Source of the DNA: an uncultured Dehalococcoidia bacterium
GTDB taxonomy: Bacteria; Chloroflexota; Dehalococcoidia; Lucifugimonadales; UBA1127
Length of the DNA: 64,000 nucleotides
Reading direction: 5' to 3'
Assembly: GCA_951812285.1 (NCBI GenBank)
Contig: OX638292.1
Span: 2,791,856 to 2,855,855 of the forward strand
Shown: in pieces, positions 1-8,767 of the stretch
Layout of the letters: every line of letters begins with the position of its first letter
Numbering within the stretch: position 1 is the first letter of the stretch
Notes under the pieces: generated by a model
Database searches by the model: none
What the model saw: only the letters and a program-made list of their open reading frames with translations
What the model was told of the DNA's origin: nothing
Made by a program: the position numbers and the translations under genes

Positions 1-82
1 GACCGCTCTCGCGCAGCTTGTCGGCTGCGTCGACGGCCTCGTCGACCTCCTTGAACACTCCCAGAACGCTTCTGCCTGCCAT
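1..82 (-). CDS. actD: ActD (DUF3341) alternative complex III subunit, N-terminal fragment
   Basis: Only the first 27 codons are in the window. They begin with ATG at 82 and read MAGRSVLGVFKEVDEAVDAA, the usual opening of DUF3341/ActD proteins (a short strand GVF followed by an acidic helix). ActD is a small membrane-anchored subunit of alternative complex III, the quinol oxidase that replaces cytochrome bc1. It is the promoter-distal continuation of the act operon and lies 17 bases after the stop of the ActC gene. A purine-rich GAGGCGAG precedes the ATG. The call rests on the short N-terminus plus context. Confidence 0.72.
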   Translation of the reverse strand, partial: MAGRSVLGVFKEVDEAVDAADKLRESG

Positions 83-99
83 AGCTCGCCTCGCTTAGC

Positions 100-1479
100 C
101 TATTCCTCCCGGTACGCGGCCGGGACCATGACCTTGCCTACCCGAACGTGGGTCTCCAACGCGACCCCCTCCTTGGCGTCCGCCAGCGGGATGATGGGGA
201 AGAACTTGGAGAACGTGAGAACGCCAAGGAACACGAGACAGAAACTGCCTCCGACCAGGATCAGCTCGATGGGACTCGGGTTGTACGAGCCCCAGTTGAA
301 TGTGAGCGGTTGTTTCCGCATGAGGCTGGGGATGATGATGATGAAACGCTCCAGCCACATGCCGATGTTGACCATGAGTGTCGTCCAGAACATGAGGGCC
401 ACGTTGGTCCGCACGCGCTTCAACAACCACAGCGGCACGGGCACCAAGTAGCCCATCAGGACGAAGATGATGAACGTGGCGCTGAAGGGCCACTCGAAGA
501 CCTGCAGCATGCGCAGGGAGAGCTCCGGTTCCTCGTTGGGGTAGATGCCCAGGAGGAACTCGATGACGAAGAAGTAGAACCACGCCGTCGCCACCACGAT
601 CATCAGCCGCGCGAGGGCGTCAAAGTGGTCGTCGCGGATGTAGTTCTCCCAGCGGAACATCCAGCGCAGCAGCGCGAGCACCGAGATTACGCCGGCCACG
701 CCGGAGTGCACGGCACCGATGACGAAGTAGGGCGCGAAGATGGTGGCGTTCCAGCCCTCGACGGCGATCTGCACCGCGAAGTCCCACGACACGATGCTGT
801 GCACCGAGACGAAGACCGGCAGGATGAGCGCCGAGAGCAGGAAGCCCGCGATGATCTGCAGCTTCCACTGCCGCGTGTTGCCCTTCCAGCCGAGGCTCAT
901 GAAGCCGTACACCTTGTGCATGAGCCCAGAGGACCGGTCGCGCAGCACGGCCAGGTCCGGGATGAGCAGCAGGATGACGAAGAGCGTCGTGCCCGTCAGG
1001 TACGTCGAGATGGCGGTGGGGTCCCAGACGAAGGGGGACCGGATGTCGGGCCAGATGCCGCGGCCGAGGTCGTAGCCGGGGGGCATGGACCAGTAGATGC
1101 GCCACGGGCGGCCCGTGTGGAAGAGCGGGTGCAGGGCCGCGGTGCCCAGCGCGAAGATGGTGAGCACCTCCGCCGCGCGGGTCGCGGGGCGGCGCCACTC
1201 GGCGTTGCTGAGTCGGAGGATGGCGGAGAGCATGACGCCGGCGTGGCTGATGCCGACCCAGAACACGAAGTTGACCAGCAGGAAGCCCCACATGACGGGG
1301 CGGTTGATGCCGTACACGCCCGTGCCGTGGTTGATGGCCCACGCGAAACCGCCAATCGCCGCGCACACACCGATGGCCAGCCCGCCCAACAGGATGTAGA
1401 ACCAGATGGGCGTCGCCAGCACTGGCCGCAGCAGATCGCGGTTGATATCCCGCTCTGTCAGAACGGGGCGCAGTTGCAT
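100..1479 (-). CDS. actC: ActC, NrfD-type quinol-oxidising membrane subunit of alternative complex III
   Basis: A 459-residue polytopic membrane protein with about ten hydrophobic helices. It carries the hallmarks of ActC: the segment GISHAGVMLSAILRL, then TRAAEVLTIFAL, GRPWRIYW, SPFVWD and LIPDLAVLRDR. In the family this subunit forms one of the quinol sites and packs against the iron-sulfur subunit. It sits immediately upstream of ActD, the canonical ActC-ActD order, so this copy rather than the NrfD-like gene at 1580-2977 is the true ActC. ATG at 1479. Length is normal for the family. Confidence 0.88.
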   Translation of the reverse strand: MQLRPVLTERDINRDLLRPVLATPIWFYILLGGLAIGVCAAIGGFAWAINHGTGVYGINRPVMWGFLLVNFVFWVGISHAGVMLSAILRLSNAEWRRPATRAAEVLTIFALGTAALHPLFHTGRPWRIYWSMPPGYDLGRGIWPDIRSPFVWDPTAISTYLTGTTLFVILLLIPDLAVLRDRSSGLMHKVYGFMSLGWKGNTRQWKLQIIAGFLLSALILPVFVSVHSIVSWDFAVQIAVEGWNATIFAPYFVIGAVHSGVAGVISVLALLRWMFRWENYIRDDHFDALARLMIVVATAWFYFFVIEFLLGIYPNEEPELSLRMLQVFEWPFSATFIIFVLMGYLVPVPLWLLKRVRTNVALMFWTTLMVNIGMWLERFIIIIPSLMRKQPLTFNWGSYNPSPIELILVGGSFCLVFLGVLTFSKFFPIIPLADAKEGVALETHVRVGKVMVPAAYREE

Positions 1480-1546
1480 CCCTGTCGCCTAGCCTTTCCT
1501 ATTCCCGTTTTCTATCTTCATGCCCGTCCATCCTCCACCCCTCTGG

Positions 1547-1564
1547 TTCCCGCCTTCGCGGGAA
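1547..1564. repeat. Dispersed palindromic element (GCGGGAA type)
   Basis: Perfect hairpin with 7-base arms TTCCCGC / GCGGGAA and loop CTTC, followed by ATGACGG. It lies in the 100-base gap between two act genes. A close relative is at 32303-32322. Such elements (reading as IPAFAGMT-like peptide when translated) are scattered between genes in many bacterial genomes; the match to that class is from memory. It may also act as an mRNA-stability hairpin inside the operon. Confidence 0.7.
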
Positions 1565-1579
1565 TGACGGGGTGAGGGC

Positions 1580-2977
1580 CTATTCCGGTTTCGCCAGGAT
1601 CTTGAGCGGCAGCCTCTTGAACGGCCGCACCACCTGCAGCATCGAGCCCTCTCGGATCTCCCAGAGGTTGACGATGGGCACCACCTTGACCGCCAGCGTG
1701 AACAGCAGCAGCGCGCCGGCGACGACGCCGAGCATCATGAGGGCGTCGCCGGCCCCGGGGGTCACCGCCTCCGGGACCTCCTTGAGCACGTGGCCCGTGT
1801 ACTCCTCCACCGAGTAGGAGGAGACGTAGATCCGTATCTTGTCGAAGAAGTGGCCGATGATGATGAGCGACCCCACGATGGTCGGCCCGAGGATGCTCTT
1901 GCGCACCGGGTTCCACATCAGGATCAAGAGCGGCGACGCGAAGCACAGGAGGATGGTGATGATGAAGATGGTCCTGTACGGGCCGAACCACATGAGCTGC
2001 AGCAGGTCCTGCTGCGCCGGCGTCTTGCCGTACCAGTAGATGATGAAGCCCGACCACCAGAAGTACATCCACAGCAGCGACGACGCGAGCATCAGCTTTG
2101 CCATGCTCCAGAACTGGTTGACGCCGATGTAGTCGCGGAACGGGCCGATCTTGCGCACGACGAAGGACGTCACTATGACCGTCGCCAGCGCGGCCTGCAG
2201 CCCGCCGAGGGCCTGCCACGCCGGGAAGACCGAGTCGCGCATGCCGGGCACGAGGCTCTGGGCGAAGTCGAAGCTGATGACGGTGTGCGCCCAGACAATG
2301 AACATGAAGTAGAGGGCGCCCAGGACGCCCATCCCCGCCCGCAGCGCGCGCCACTGCCGCTTGGAGCCGACCCAGCCGAGCGCGAGCTTCGAATAGAGCG
2401 CGCCGCGCAGCCCGCCCACGCGGCCCTTGGCCAGCGCGAAGTCCGGGATGTTCGAGGCCCACAGCAGCCCGAAGCCGTTGATGACGACGAAGACCATGAC
2501 CAGCGCCACGTACAGGTGCGGAGCCCCGACCGGCCAGCCCTCCACGATGGTGTCGTAGAGCAGCATCGTGTTGCGGTCGTCGGCGGGCGGCAGCGTCAGG
2601 AGCAGCGGGATCAGGATGACGAGCGCGAGCAGCCCGACGACGCCCCACGTCTCCGCGATGCGGGACACGTAGCGATTCCAGTGCGCCTTGCCGAACCGCG
2701 GCGCAATCGCGACCAGCGGCGCGGAGAGGCTTGTCGTCATGATGAAGGCGAGGGCCGCGGCGAGGTAGCCCCACGGGTGGTGGGAGTCGAGCCCGCCGTC
2801 CGCGGCCGTCATCGCGAAGCCGACCACGCCGAGCGCCACCAGCGCGGCGAGGACCAGCACCACCAGCAGGTAGACCGGGCCGGTCCGTTCCGTCCAGCCC
2901 AGCACCTCGCCGGCGGCCTGTTCCGAGGACCGCTCCAGCAGGTCTACGTGGTGACCGTGTGGTCCGCCGTTATGCAT
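1580..2977 (-). CDS. Second NrfD-type membrane subunit of alternative complex III (ActF-like)
   Basis: A 465-residue membrane protein with about ten hydrophobic helices, related to NrfD/PsrC subunits but lacking the ActC-specific SHAG and SPFVWD segments. Known ACIII complexes contain two NrfD-like subunits, ActC and ActF; this one is the likely ActF equivalent, although in the usual gene order actF follows actD/E. Here it lies between the ferredoxin-like ActB half and ActC. Its start overlaps the end of the upstream gene by 8 bases, which suggests translational coupling. N-terminus is His-rich (HNGGPHGHH). Confidence 0.78.
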   Translation of the reverse strand: MHNGGPHGHHVDLLERSSEQAAGEVLGWTERTGPVYLLVVLVLAALVALGVVGFAMTAADGGLDSHHPWGYLAAALAFIMTTSLSAPLVAIAPRFGKAHWNRYVSRIAETWGVVGLLALVILIPLLLTLPPADDRNTMLLYDTIVEGWPVGAPHLYVALVMVFVVINGFGLLWASNIPDFALAKGRVGGLRGALYSKLALGWVGSKRQWRALRAGMGVLGALYFMFIVWAHTVISFDFAQSLVPGMRDSVFPAWQALGGLQAALATVIVTSFVVRKIGPFRDYIGVNQFWSMAKLMLASSLLWMYFWWSGFIIYWYGKTPAQQDLLQLMWFGPYRTIFIITILLCFASPLLILMWNPVRKSILGPTIVGSLIIIGHFFDKIRIYVSSYSVEEYTGHVLKEVPEAVTPGAGDALMMLGVVAGALLLFTLAVKVVPIVNLWEIREGSMLQVVRPFKRLPLKILAKPE

Positions 2978-3692
2978 GCTCCCCTTCCGATGCCGCGTAG
3001 GGGTCTATCTTGGCCAGGTAGTGCACGCTGGGCTCCGTGCCCAAGTGGTCCAGGATCCGGTACTGCCGGCCGTCCTCCCGCAGGTGGGCGACCTGGCTGC
3101 TCGCGTCGTTGAGGTCGCCGAAGACCAGCGCGTTGGTGGGGCAGGACTGCACGCACGCCGGGACGACGTCGCCGTCCTCGACCTCGCGGCCCTCCATGCC
3201 CGCATCGCGCGTGGTGCGGCGGATGCGCTGGATGCAGAAGGTGCACTTCTCCATGATGCCGCGGCTGCGCACCGTCACGTCCGTGTTGAGCTGGTTGCGG
3301 AGGGTCTCCGGCCAGACCGGCTCCCAGAAGTTGAAGAAGCGCACGTTCCACGGGTCGTTGTTGGCGCAGAACCGCGTGCCGATGCAGCGGTTGTACACCT
3401 GGACGTTCAGGCCCTCGTTGTTGTGGTAGGTCGCGAAGACCGGGCAGACCGACTCGCACGGCGCGTTCTCGCAGTGCTGGCAGAGCATGGGCACAAAGCG
3501 CGCCTTCACGTCCGGGAACTCGCCCTCCCAGTACCGCTCGATGCGGATCCACTGGATGGCCCGCCGCTGCAGGAAGTGGTCCGGCTCATTGATGGGGATG
3601 TTGTTCTCAGACTGGCACGCGACCACACAGGCCTGACAGCCCGTGCACTTGTCGGCGTCCACCGCCATGCCCCATTTTCGCTCTACTGCCAC
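2970..3692 (-). CDS. actB2: ActB iron-sulfur half: four-cluster ferredoxin-type subunit
   Basis: A 240-residue periplasmic-complex iron-sulfur protein of the DmsB/NrfC type. Cysteine motifs seen in order: CTGCQACVVAC (about residues 18-28), CQHCENAPCESVCP (about 72-85), CIGTRFCANNDP (about 104-115), and CTFC with CVQSCP (about 150-185). These bind the chain that passes electrons from quinol toward the cytochromes. In the third motif the last cysteine is replaced by Asp (codon 3354-3356), as expected for a [3Fe-4S] cluster, which ACIII is known to contain. In many organisms this domain is fused to the molybdopterin-like half; here the two are separate genes, 50 bases apart. Confidence 0.88.
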   Translation of the reverse strand: MAVERKWGMAVDADKCTGCQACVVACQSENNIPINEPDHFLQRRAIQWIRIERYWEGEFPDVKARFVPMLCQHCENAPCESVCPVFATYHNNEGLNVQVYNRCIGTRFCANNDPWNVRFFNFWEPVWPETLRNQLNTDVTVRSRGIMEKCTFCIQRIRRTTRDAGMEGREVEDGDVVPACVQSCPTNALVFGDLNDASSQVAHLREDGRQYRILDHLGTEPSVHYLAKIDPYAASEGEHA

Positions 3693-3742
3693 CGGGTCCT
3701 CCTAAGCCCGCGCCCCACGCGGGCCACATTGTTCATACGGTC

Positions 3743-5998
3743 CTAGTGCGCGCCTCCGCCGTTGCCCGTCGAGATCTCGTAGACGGTGCGGTGCGGCAGC
3801 GTCTGCGCCACCACCATGCCCTCGAACTTGCGCACGCGCTCGCGGCGGCCGGTCTTCTCCAGCCGGACGCGCGTGGCGCCCCATGCGAACGCCCCCGTCG
3901 TCTCGTCCGAGATGGCGTCCAGGACCTCCATCACGTTGCTGCCGACGCCCTCGGCGTAGCGGCCGAAGCTGCTGTGCCCCTGGCCCATCGGCACGCTGAC
4001 GGTGCCGGGGGCCGTCGCCGGGTTCACGTACACCTGCGCCTCGATAACCCCTTGCGGCGACTCGATTCTGACGATGTCGGCCTCGCGGACGTCCAGGGCG
4101 TCGGCGTCGCGGGGGTTGACCTCGACCCACGTGCTCCACACGGCGGTGGTGATGGGGTCGGGCGTGGCCTGGAGCCACGGCAGGTGCGCGTCGGAGCCGT
4201 CGCCCATCGAGTGCGACGGGAAGGGCAGCAGGTGGAAGGGGTACGTGCTCGCGCCGCCGGAGAAGGACGGCCGGGACGGCCCCGGGTCCTGGCTCAGGTC
4301 CGGCGCCTGGGGCGCGCCGCCCGTGGCGTTGGTGTCCCACCAGCCGCCCCGCTGCAGCACGGCGACCCAGAATTCCTCGAAGTTGGAGAACTGCTGGACG
4401 GAGCCGCGGTTCTTGATCCACAGCTCCTGGGCCTCGGAGCGGACGGCGTCCTGCATGTTGGTCCACGGCAGGTTGATCGTCGTGCGGCCGCCGAGGTCGT
4501 CGACGAGGGCCAGCAGCACGTCGCCGAAGGCGCGGCCCTCGACGAAGGGCATGACCACGGGCTGCTGCAGCGCAACGGCCTCGTAGCCGGGGCCCGGCTC
4601 GGGGACGTCGTCGCCCCAGGACTCCAGCGTCGCCATGTCCGGGAGGACCAGGTCGGCGACCAGCGTCGTCTCGTCCATGAAGTTGGAGAAGCTGGCGATG
4701 AAGGGCACGTTCTCGCGCATGGCCCGCCCGAACTGCATGGAGGCGGGCGTGCCGTGGGCCGGGTCGACGCCGCGGATGAGCACCGCGTTGATCTTGTTGG
4801 CGCGAATGTCGTCCGCCAGCCGCTGGAAGTCCATGAGGGGGTTGGCCGCGGCGGTGCTGACGACGTTGGGGATGGGCGCGGGCGGATTGAAGATGACGCC
4901 GCCCTTCTTGCCCACGTTGCCGACCAGGGCGTTGAGCATGTAGACGGCCGTCATGTTGTAGAGGCCGTTGGTCTGCGCCGCCGCCAGCCCGCCGCCGATG
5001 GCGACGCCCGGCTGGTTCGCGGCGAAGTCGTGGGCGAGCGACTCGATGACGTCGGCGCTGACGCCCGTGGCCTCAACGACGGTGTTCATCGGCTGCGCGT
5101 TGAACTCGATCGTCTCCCGCAGCAGGGCCATGGCGTCGGCGTTGCCCTCGCGGCTGTCGAGGATGACCTTGGCCATCGCGAGGGCGAGCACGCCCTCGGT
5201 GCCGGGGTTCACGTAGACCCACCGGTCGGCGTTGGCGGCGGTCAGGGAGAAGCGGGGCTCGATTTGCACCAGCTTGCCGCGCCCGCCGGTCTCGCCCCGG
5301 AACTCGCCGTAGTGCCAGTTGTAGTGGAGCGGCGCGTGCCAGTGGCTCAGGAAGTCGGCCCCGAAGGAGAGGACGTAGTGGGCGTTCTGGATGTCGAAGG
5401 TGGGCAGCCGCTCCTGGCCGTACATGCGGTTGAAGGCCGTGCGCACCACCGTCTGGTCGACGGCCTCGAAGGCGTAGCGGCGGAGGCCGTAGTTCTCGGA
5501 GAACTGCTGGACGACGGTGCCCAGCGTCCCGCGCAGCGGCGCCGTGATCATGGCGATGGAGTCGGGGTTGACCAGGTGGTCGTTGAGGCGCGCGGCCAGC
5601 TCGTCCAGCGCCTCGTCCCACGAGATGGACTCGAACTCGCCGGCGCCGCGGTCGCCGACGCGCCGGAGGGGCGTCGCGATGCGGTCGGGGTGGTAGAGCT
5701 CCTGCAGCGTGGCCTCGGCCTGCGCCGAGTGCTTGCCGCGGCTCATCGGGTAGTCGGGGTTGCCCTCGATCTTCTTGGCGCGGCCCTGCATCACCCGGAC
5801 CAGCACGCTCTCGACGCCGGTGTTGGGGCGGGCGAGGGTCGCGAAGTAGTTGTCGTCGCCGTAGACCAGGTCCTCGGGGATCAGCACGGGGCTCTCCGCG
5901 ATGAACTCCCGGTCCGGTATGCGGCAACCGGCAAAGACCACCGCGCCCAGGAGCCCCAGGCCGGAGTACTTCAGCAATTGCCGTCGCGTCAGCGCCAT
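3743..5998 (-). CDS. actB1: ActB molybdopterin-oxidoreductase-like half (no cofactor expected), Tat lipoprotein
   Basis: A 751-residue protein with the fold signature of molybdopterin oxidoreductases (HPDRIATPLRR near residue 105, ISWDEALDELAARL near 125). The N-terminus MALTRRQLLKYSGLG is a twin-arginine type signal and is followed by a lipobox-like FAGC, so it is probably exported folded and lipid-anchored. The N-terminal Cys cluster found in catalytic family members is absent, in line with ActB, where this domain is structural and carries no molybdenum. It lies between the pentaheme cytochrome gene (20-base gap) and the iron-sulfur half. Confidence 0.88.
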   Translation of the reverse strand: MALTRRQLLKYSGLGLLGAVVFAGCRIPDREFIAESPVLIPEDLVYGDDNYFATLARPNTGVESVLVRVMQGRAKKIEGNPDYPMSRGKHSAQAEATLQELYHPDRIATPLRRVGDRGAGEFESISWDEALDELAARLNDHLVNPDSIAMITAPLRGTLGTVVQQFSENYGLRRYAFEAVDQTVVRTAFNRMYGQERLPTFDIQNAHYVLSFGADFLSHWHAPLHYNWHYGEFRGETGGRGKLVQIEPRFSLTAANADRWVYVNPGTEGVLALAMAKVILDSREGNADAMALLRETIEFNAQPMNTVVEATGVSADVIESLAHDFAANQPGVAIGGGLAAAQTNGLYNMTAVYMLNALVGNVGKKGGVIFNPPAPIPNVVSTAAANPLMDFQRLADDIRANKINAVLIRGVDPAHGTPASMQFGRAMRENVPFIASFSNFMDETTLVADLVLPDMATLESWGDDVPEPGPGYEAVALQQPVVMPFVEGRAFGDVLLALVDDLGGRTTINLPWTNMQDAVRSEAQELWIKNRGSVQQFSNFEEFWVAVLQRGGWWDTNATGGAPQAPDLSQDPGPSRPSFSGGASTYPFHLLPFPSHSMGDGSDAHLPWLQATPDPITTAVWSTWVEVNPRDADALDVREADIVRIESPQGVIEAQVYVNPATAPGTVSVPMGQGHSSFGRYAEGVGSNVMEVLDAISDETTGAFAWGATRVRLEKTGRRERVRKFEGMVVAQTLPHRTVYEISTGNGGGAH

Positions 5999-6018
5999 AC
6001 GATTCTGGTCCTCAACCC

Positions 6019-6990
6019 CTAATAGTGACAGGTTGTGCAGTCCGTGGGCGCGTTGTTCTGCCGGTGGCAGTCGACGCAGAACCCCATCTGGAGCTGCTCA
6101 ACCTGGGCTACCGTAGTCATGGCCCCCACGTCGCCGTGGCACACGCTGCACACGGCGCTGGCAGGGACGTTGTCCTTCTCCGAGAAGAAGCTGATGTGCG
6201 ACTCGTGCACGAAACGGACGTGGTCCGGTAACCGGTGCACGCGCACCCACGCGATGGGCTCGCCCGTGTCCCACGCCGCCGCCAGCTTCACCACCTCCTC
6301 GCTCTGCGTGGCGATGACCTGGTGGCAGAACATGCACTGTTGCACCGGCGGGATGCTGGCGGCCGCGGCCGTCTGCACCGTCCGGTGGCAGAAAACGCAG
6401 TCGATGCCCGCGCGCTCCACGTGCGGCGGGTGCGGGAAGGCGATGGGCTGCTCCGGCGTGACGACGAAGACCTGGTCGATGGGCCAGAAGTAGTGGCCCA
6501 GCACCTTGCCGCTGAATATCGCGCCGACGAGCAGGAAGCTGCCGCCCACGACGGTGAGCGTCGTGATGAGCACGAGGGAGCGCATCCGCGTCTGCATGTC
6601 GCCGCCGCCGATGCGGCCGAGTGACGCGCCCACGACGAGGACGCCGATGATGGCGATCAGGCCTCCGACGATGGTCGCGTTGTGGCCGGCCACGATGAAG
6701 AGGCCGCCAAGCCCCAGCAGCGTGCCTCCAACGACGACGACGGCGAGGCTCGGGAGCCAGAAGGGCATGACGCCCTGCGGCAGGACGATGCGCCCGCCGA
6801 GGATGTCGCCGCCCCGGTTCAGGTAGCCCTCGAGGGCGCGGAGGCCCGCAACGGCAAGGACGGCCACGATGATGCCGATGCCGAGCACGACGGTGCCCGC
6901 TTCGCCCGCGACGTAGAAGACGTAGCCGAGGGGCAGGAAGAAGGCGGCGACAACCACCACCGCGGCGATGGGAATGAGCATCCGTGGCAT
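6019..6990 (-). CDS. actA: ActA-type pentaheme cytochrome c with multi-helix membrane domain
   Basis: 323 residues. The C-terminal half has five heme-binding motifs, CVFCH, CMFCH, CSVCH, CVDCH and CTTCH, the last almost at the C-terminus (CTTCHY). This matches the pentaheme ActA subunit of alternative complex III. The N-terminal 160 residues contain about five hydrophobic helices (roughly 5-27, 32-52, 78-100, 104-125, 138-160); ActA proteins are usually held by a single helix, so this is a larger membrane module. Heme attachment places the C-terminal part outside the cytoplasmic membrane. ATG at 6990. Confidence 0.85.
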   Translation of the reverse strand: MPRMLIPIAAVVVVAAFFLPLGYVFYVAGEAGTVVLGIGIIVAVLAVAGLRALEGYLNRGGDILGGRIVLPQGVMPFWLPSLAVVVVGGTLLGLGGLFIVAGHNATIVGGLIAIIGVLVVGASLGRIGGGDMQTRMRSLVLITTLTVVGGSFLLVGAIFSGKVLGHYFWPIDQVFVVTPEQPIAFPHPPHVERAGIDCVFCHRTVQTAAAASIPPVQQCMFCHQVIATQSEEVVKLAAAWDTGEPIAWVRVHRLPDHVRFVHESHISFFSEKDNVPASAVCSVCHGDVGAMTTVAQVEQLQMGFCVDCHRQNNAPTDCTTCHY

Positions 6991-7060
6991 CAGGACGCCC
7001 TACCCTTGACGTTGGCCTTCAATGCGCACTCCGTAGCTATGGTGTTGCCGGGATGCGGAG

Positions 7061-7411
7061 CTAGATCCACCATCGGTTGTAGGTCTCCTCTATGACGCCT
7101 CTCGCCCAGGACTGGGCCACAAAGAAGACGAATGCGAGGACCGCCGCCGCTCCAAGGGCCGCCAGCAACAGCCCCCACTGCGACAGCGCCCATGTCCCCT
7201 GCCCCTTGACCACCTGCGCGTGCACCCTCGACCACAACGGGTCGTGCCTCGCGACCTCCTCGCCCCGGCTGTTCCACAGCGAGGGCAGGATGGCAAAGCG
7301 CAGCAACAGACAGGTGGCAAAGGCGAACACCAGCAGCGGGAAAAGCCATAGCAAGGACACGAGGTGCCGGTACTCGATCCACTGCTGGTCAGTGATGAAA
7401 TTCGGGTCCAT
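7061..7411 (-). CDS. Small two-helix membrane protein leading the act operon
   Basis: 116 residues with two hydrophobic helices (about 19-41 and 78-100) separated by a charged loop. I do not recognise the family. It is the first gene behind the act promoter (-10 at 7439-7444) and is followed by actA after 70 bases, so it is probably an accessory or assembly protein of the complex; that is inference from position. A GGGAG sits close before the ATG at 7411. The C-terminus is aromatic-rich (ETYNRWWI). Confidence 0.7.
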   Translation of the reverse strand: MDPNFITDQQWIEYRHLVSLLWLFPLLVFAFATCLLLRFAILPSLWNSRGEEVARHDPLWSRVHAQVVKGQGTWALSQWGLLLAALGAAAVLAFVFFVAQSWARGVIEETYNRWWI

Positions 7412-7438
7412 CGACTCCCTGCCGTTTCAAACTTGTGA

Positions 7439-7468
7439 AGAATATCGCAACTGAGTTGGGAGTGTCAA
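7439..7468 (-). promoter_or_regulatory. Sigma70-type promoter of the act operon
   Basis: On the minus strand TTGACA (7468-7463) and TATTCT (7444-7439) are separated by 18 bases, and the first ATG of the operon lies 27 bases past the -10 box. Perfect -35 and 4/6 -10 match. Confidence 0.7.
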
Positions 7469-7588
7469 CCGATTTGAGGTACCGGAACAGCTACGGCTCA
7501 GGGGGTCTTTGGGCGTCGTCGGCGACACCCGTTGCCGGCCCACTGACGGCGCCGGCGAGCTCTCCCTCGCCTGCCGCGAGCGCGGAGA

Positions 7589-8371
7589 CTACTCCAACGG
7601 GACTTCGCTGATCGGGAACACGCTGTTGACGATCAGCAGGTCCTCATTCGGGCAGTGCGGGAGCACCGTCTTGCGCCAGTCCGGTCTGGAGTTGTGGTAG
7701 AGGATTACGCCGTCGACGAGGATAACGGCCTCCAACTCGTACCTGTGGTTGCGGTTGATCTGGACGAACTCATGCGGGAGCTCAAACTCGATCGGGAACC
7801 CGCCGAGGTCTTCCTGAATCGTATTTGTGACCGGTAACGGTAATGCGGGGTCGCTGACGTCGATCAGACGTACGAGGAGCACGGCGTCACGGGGCAGGTC
7901 TTCATTGGTCCCGGCGCCATGAATTATGCCCGGCAGGGGCTCGTCGCAGGTGTCGAGGGGGTTGGTGGAGATAACTACGACGTCCGAGTTCCTTAGCGCG
8001 CCCCGAGTGAGCACCGTATGGACGGTGTCATTGATGTAGAGCAGGTCGCCGTCGTGCCTGACGTCGGCGCTCAGCGAGTACTCGCGGCCGTCGGCAATCT
8101 GGCTGCTGTCGTAGTCGATATTGAACTTCACGGGGAGTTTGCGGGCGTCCGCAATCGTGTCGCGCGCCAGCTCGACGGATGGAGCGTCGGCAAGCGAGGT
8201 GTCCAGCAGCTTGACGGTGACGACCGCGCCCTCGGGCAGCGGGACCTCACGCGCAAAGCGCACCTCGCCGCTGATGCCGCCCGACGGCTCGACCGGGTCG
8301 CAGGCGGCGGCCGTCACAAGGACCGCGGCGAGCGCCGCTACCGCCATTGGACGAGACAGTAGGCGTGCCAT
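7589..8371 (-). CDS. Lipoprotein with two tandem YbaY-type domains
   Basis: 260 residues starting at ATG 8371 (GGAG 13 bases upstream; longer frame upstream looks non-coding). N-terminal signal with lipobox TAAC at about residue 25. Two copies of a YbaY/YscW-pilot-like beta domain follow: the first contains VTVKLLDTSLADAP and YSLSADVRHDGDLLYINDT, the second VLLVRLIDVSDPALPLP and YELEAVILVDGVILYHNS. Enterobacterial YbaY has one such domain. Function of the family is poorly defined; an envelope lipoprotein role is inferred. It stands alone between the act and carbonic anhydrase operons. Confidence 0.72.
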   Translation of the reverse strand: MARLLSRPMAVAALAAVLVTAAACDPVEPSGGISGEVRFAREVPLPEGAVVTVKLLDTSLADAPSVELARDTIADARKLPVKFNIDYDSSQIADGREYSLSADVRHDGDLLYINDTVHTVLTRGALRNSDVVVISTNPLDTCDEPLPGIIHGAGTNEDLPRDAVLLVRLIDVSDPALPLPVTNTIQEDLGGFPIEFELPHEFVQINRNHRYELEAVILVDGVILYHNSRPDWRKTVLPHCPNEDLLIVNSVFPISEVPLE

Positions 8372-8767
8372 CGGTGGACTCTGTCTCCTTTTCCCCGGCA
8401 GGTCTGTCGGAGCCTCGTAACCAACAACCGCCTTGAGGTGTCGAGCAGGCAGCGGAGGGACGCCTCCGCTGGGGTTGATGCTACCACAGGTGAGTCCGGC
8501 GGGACTCGCCCTTTGTGCGTCCTGACGCGCTGGATGGGCGCCTGCGGCGGCGGGCAGACCCTGACACGGCCCCATTGCCCGAAAGTCGCGCGCTCCCCTA
8601 CGGTCTTTCCATGGGAAGAGCAGCAGTTCGCCGGAAGGAGCGCCCGCATGGGCCGGGCCAGGCAATGCACAGGGGAGGCCTGCAAGAAAAATTTTCGTGT
8701 TGTAGCTGAAATGTGCCGTGTCTGATACAAACGCGAACACGTTGTTTTGCCGCCCCGCCGCCGTCGC
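8372..8767. other. Intergenic stretch, no gene seen
   Basis: About 400 bases between the YbaY lipoprotein start and the carbonic anhydrase stop. Open frames here lack ribosome sites and family resemblance. It contains a short hairpin at 8493-8508 (GAGTCC / GGACTC, loop GGCG) without a T tract; I see no confident promoter or terminator. Confidence 0.5.

Noticed and set aside
148..1575. Long plus-strand open frame opposite actC
   Set aside because: Arg/Asp/Val-rich shadow of the real minus-strand membrane protein; no ribosome site. Many similar GC-driven shadow frames occur throughout.
8493..8508. Terminator for the carbonic anhydrase operon
   Set aside because: Hairpin lacks a T tract on the relevant strand and lies about 260 bases beyond the stop.
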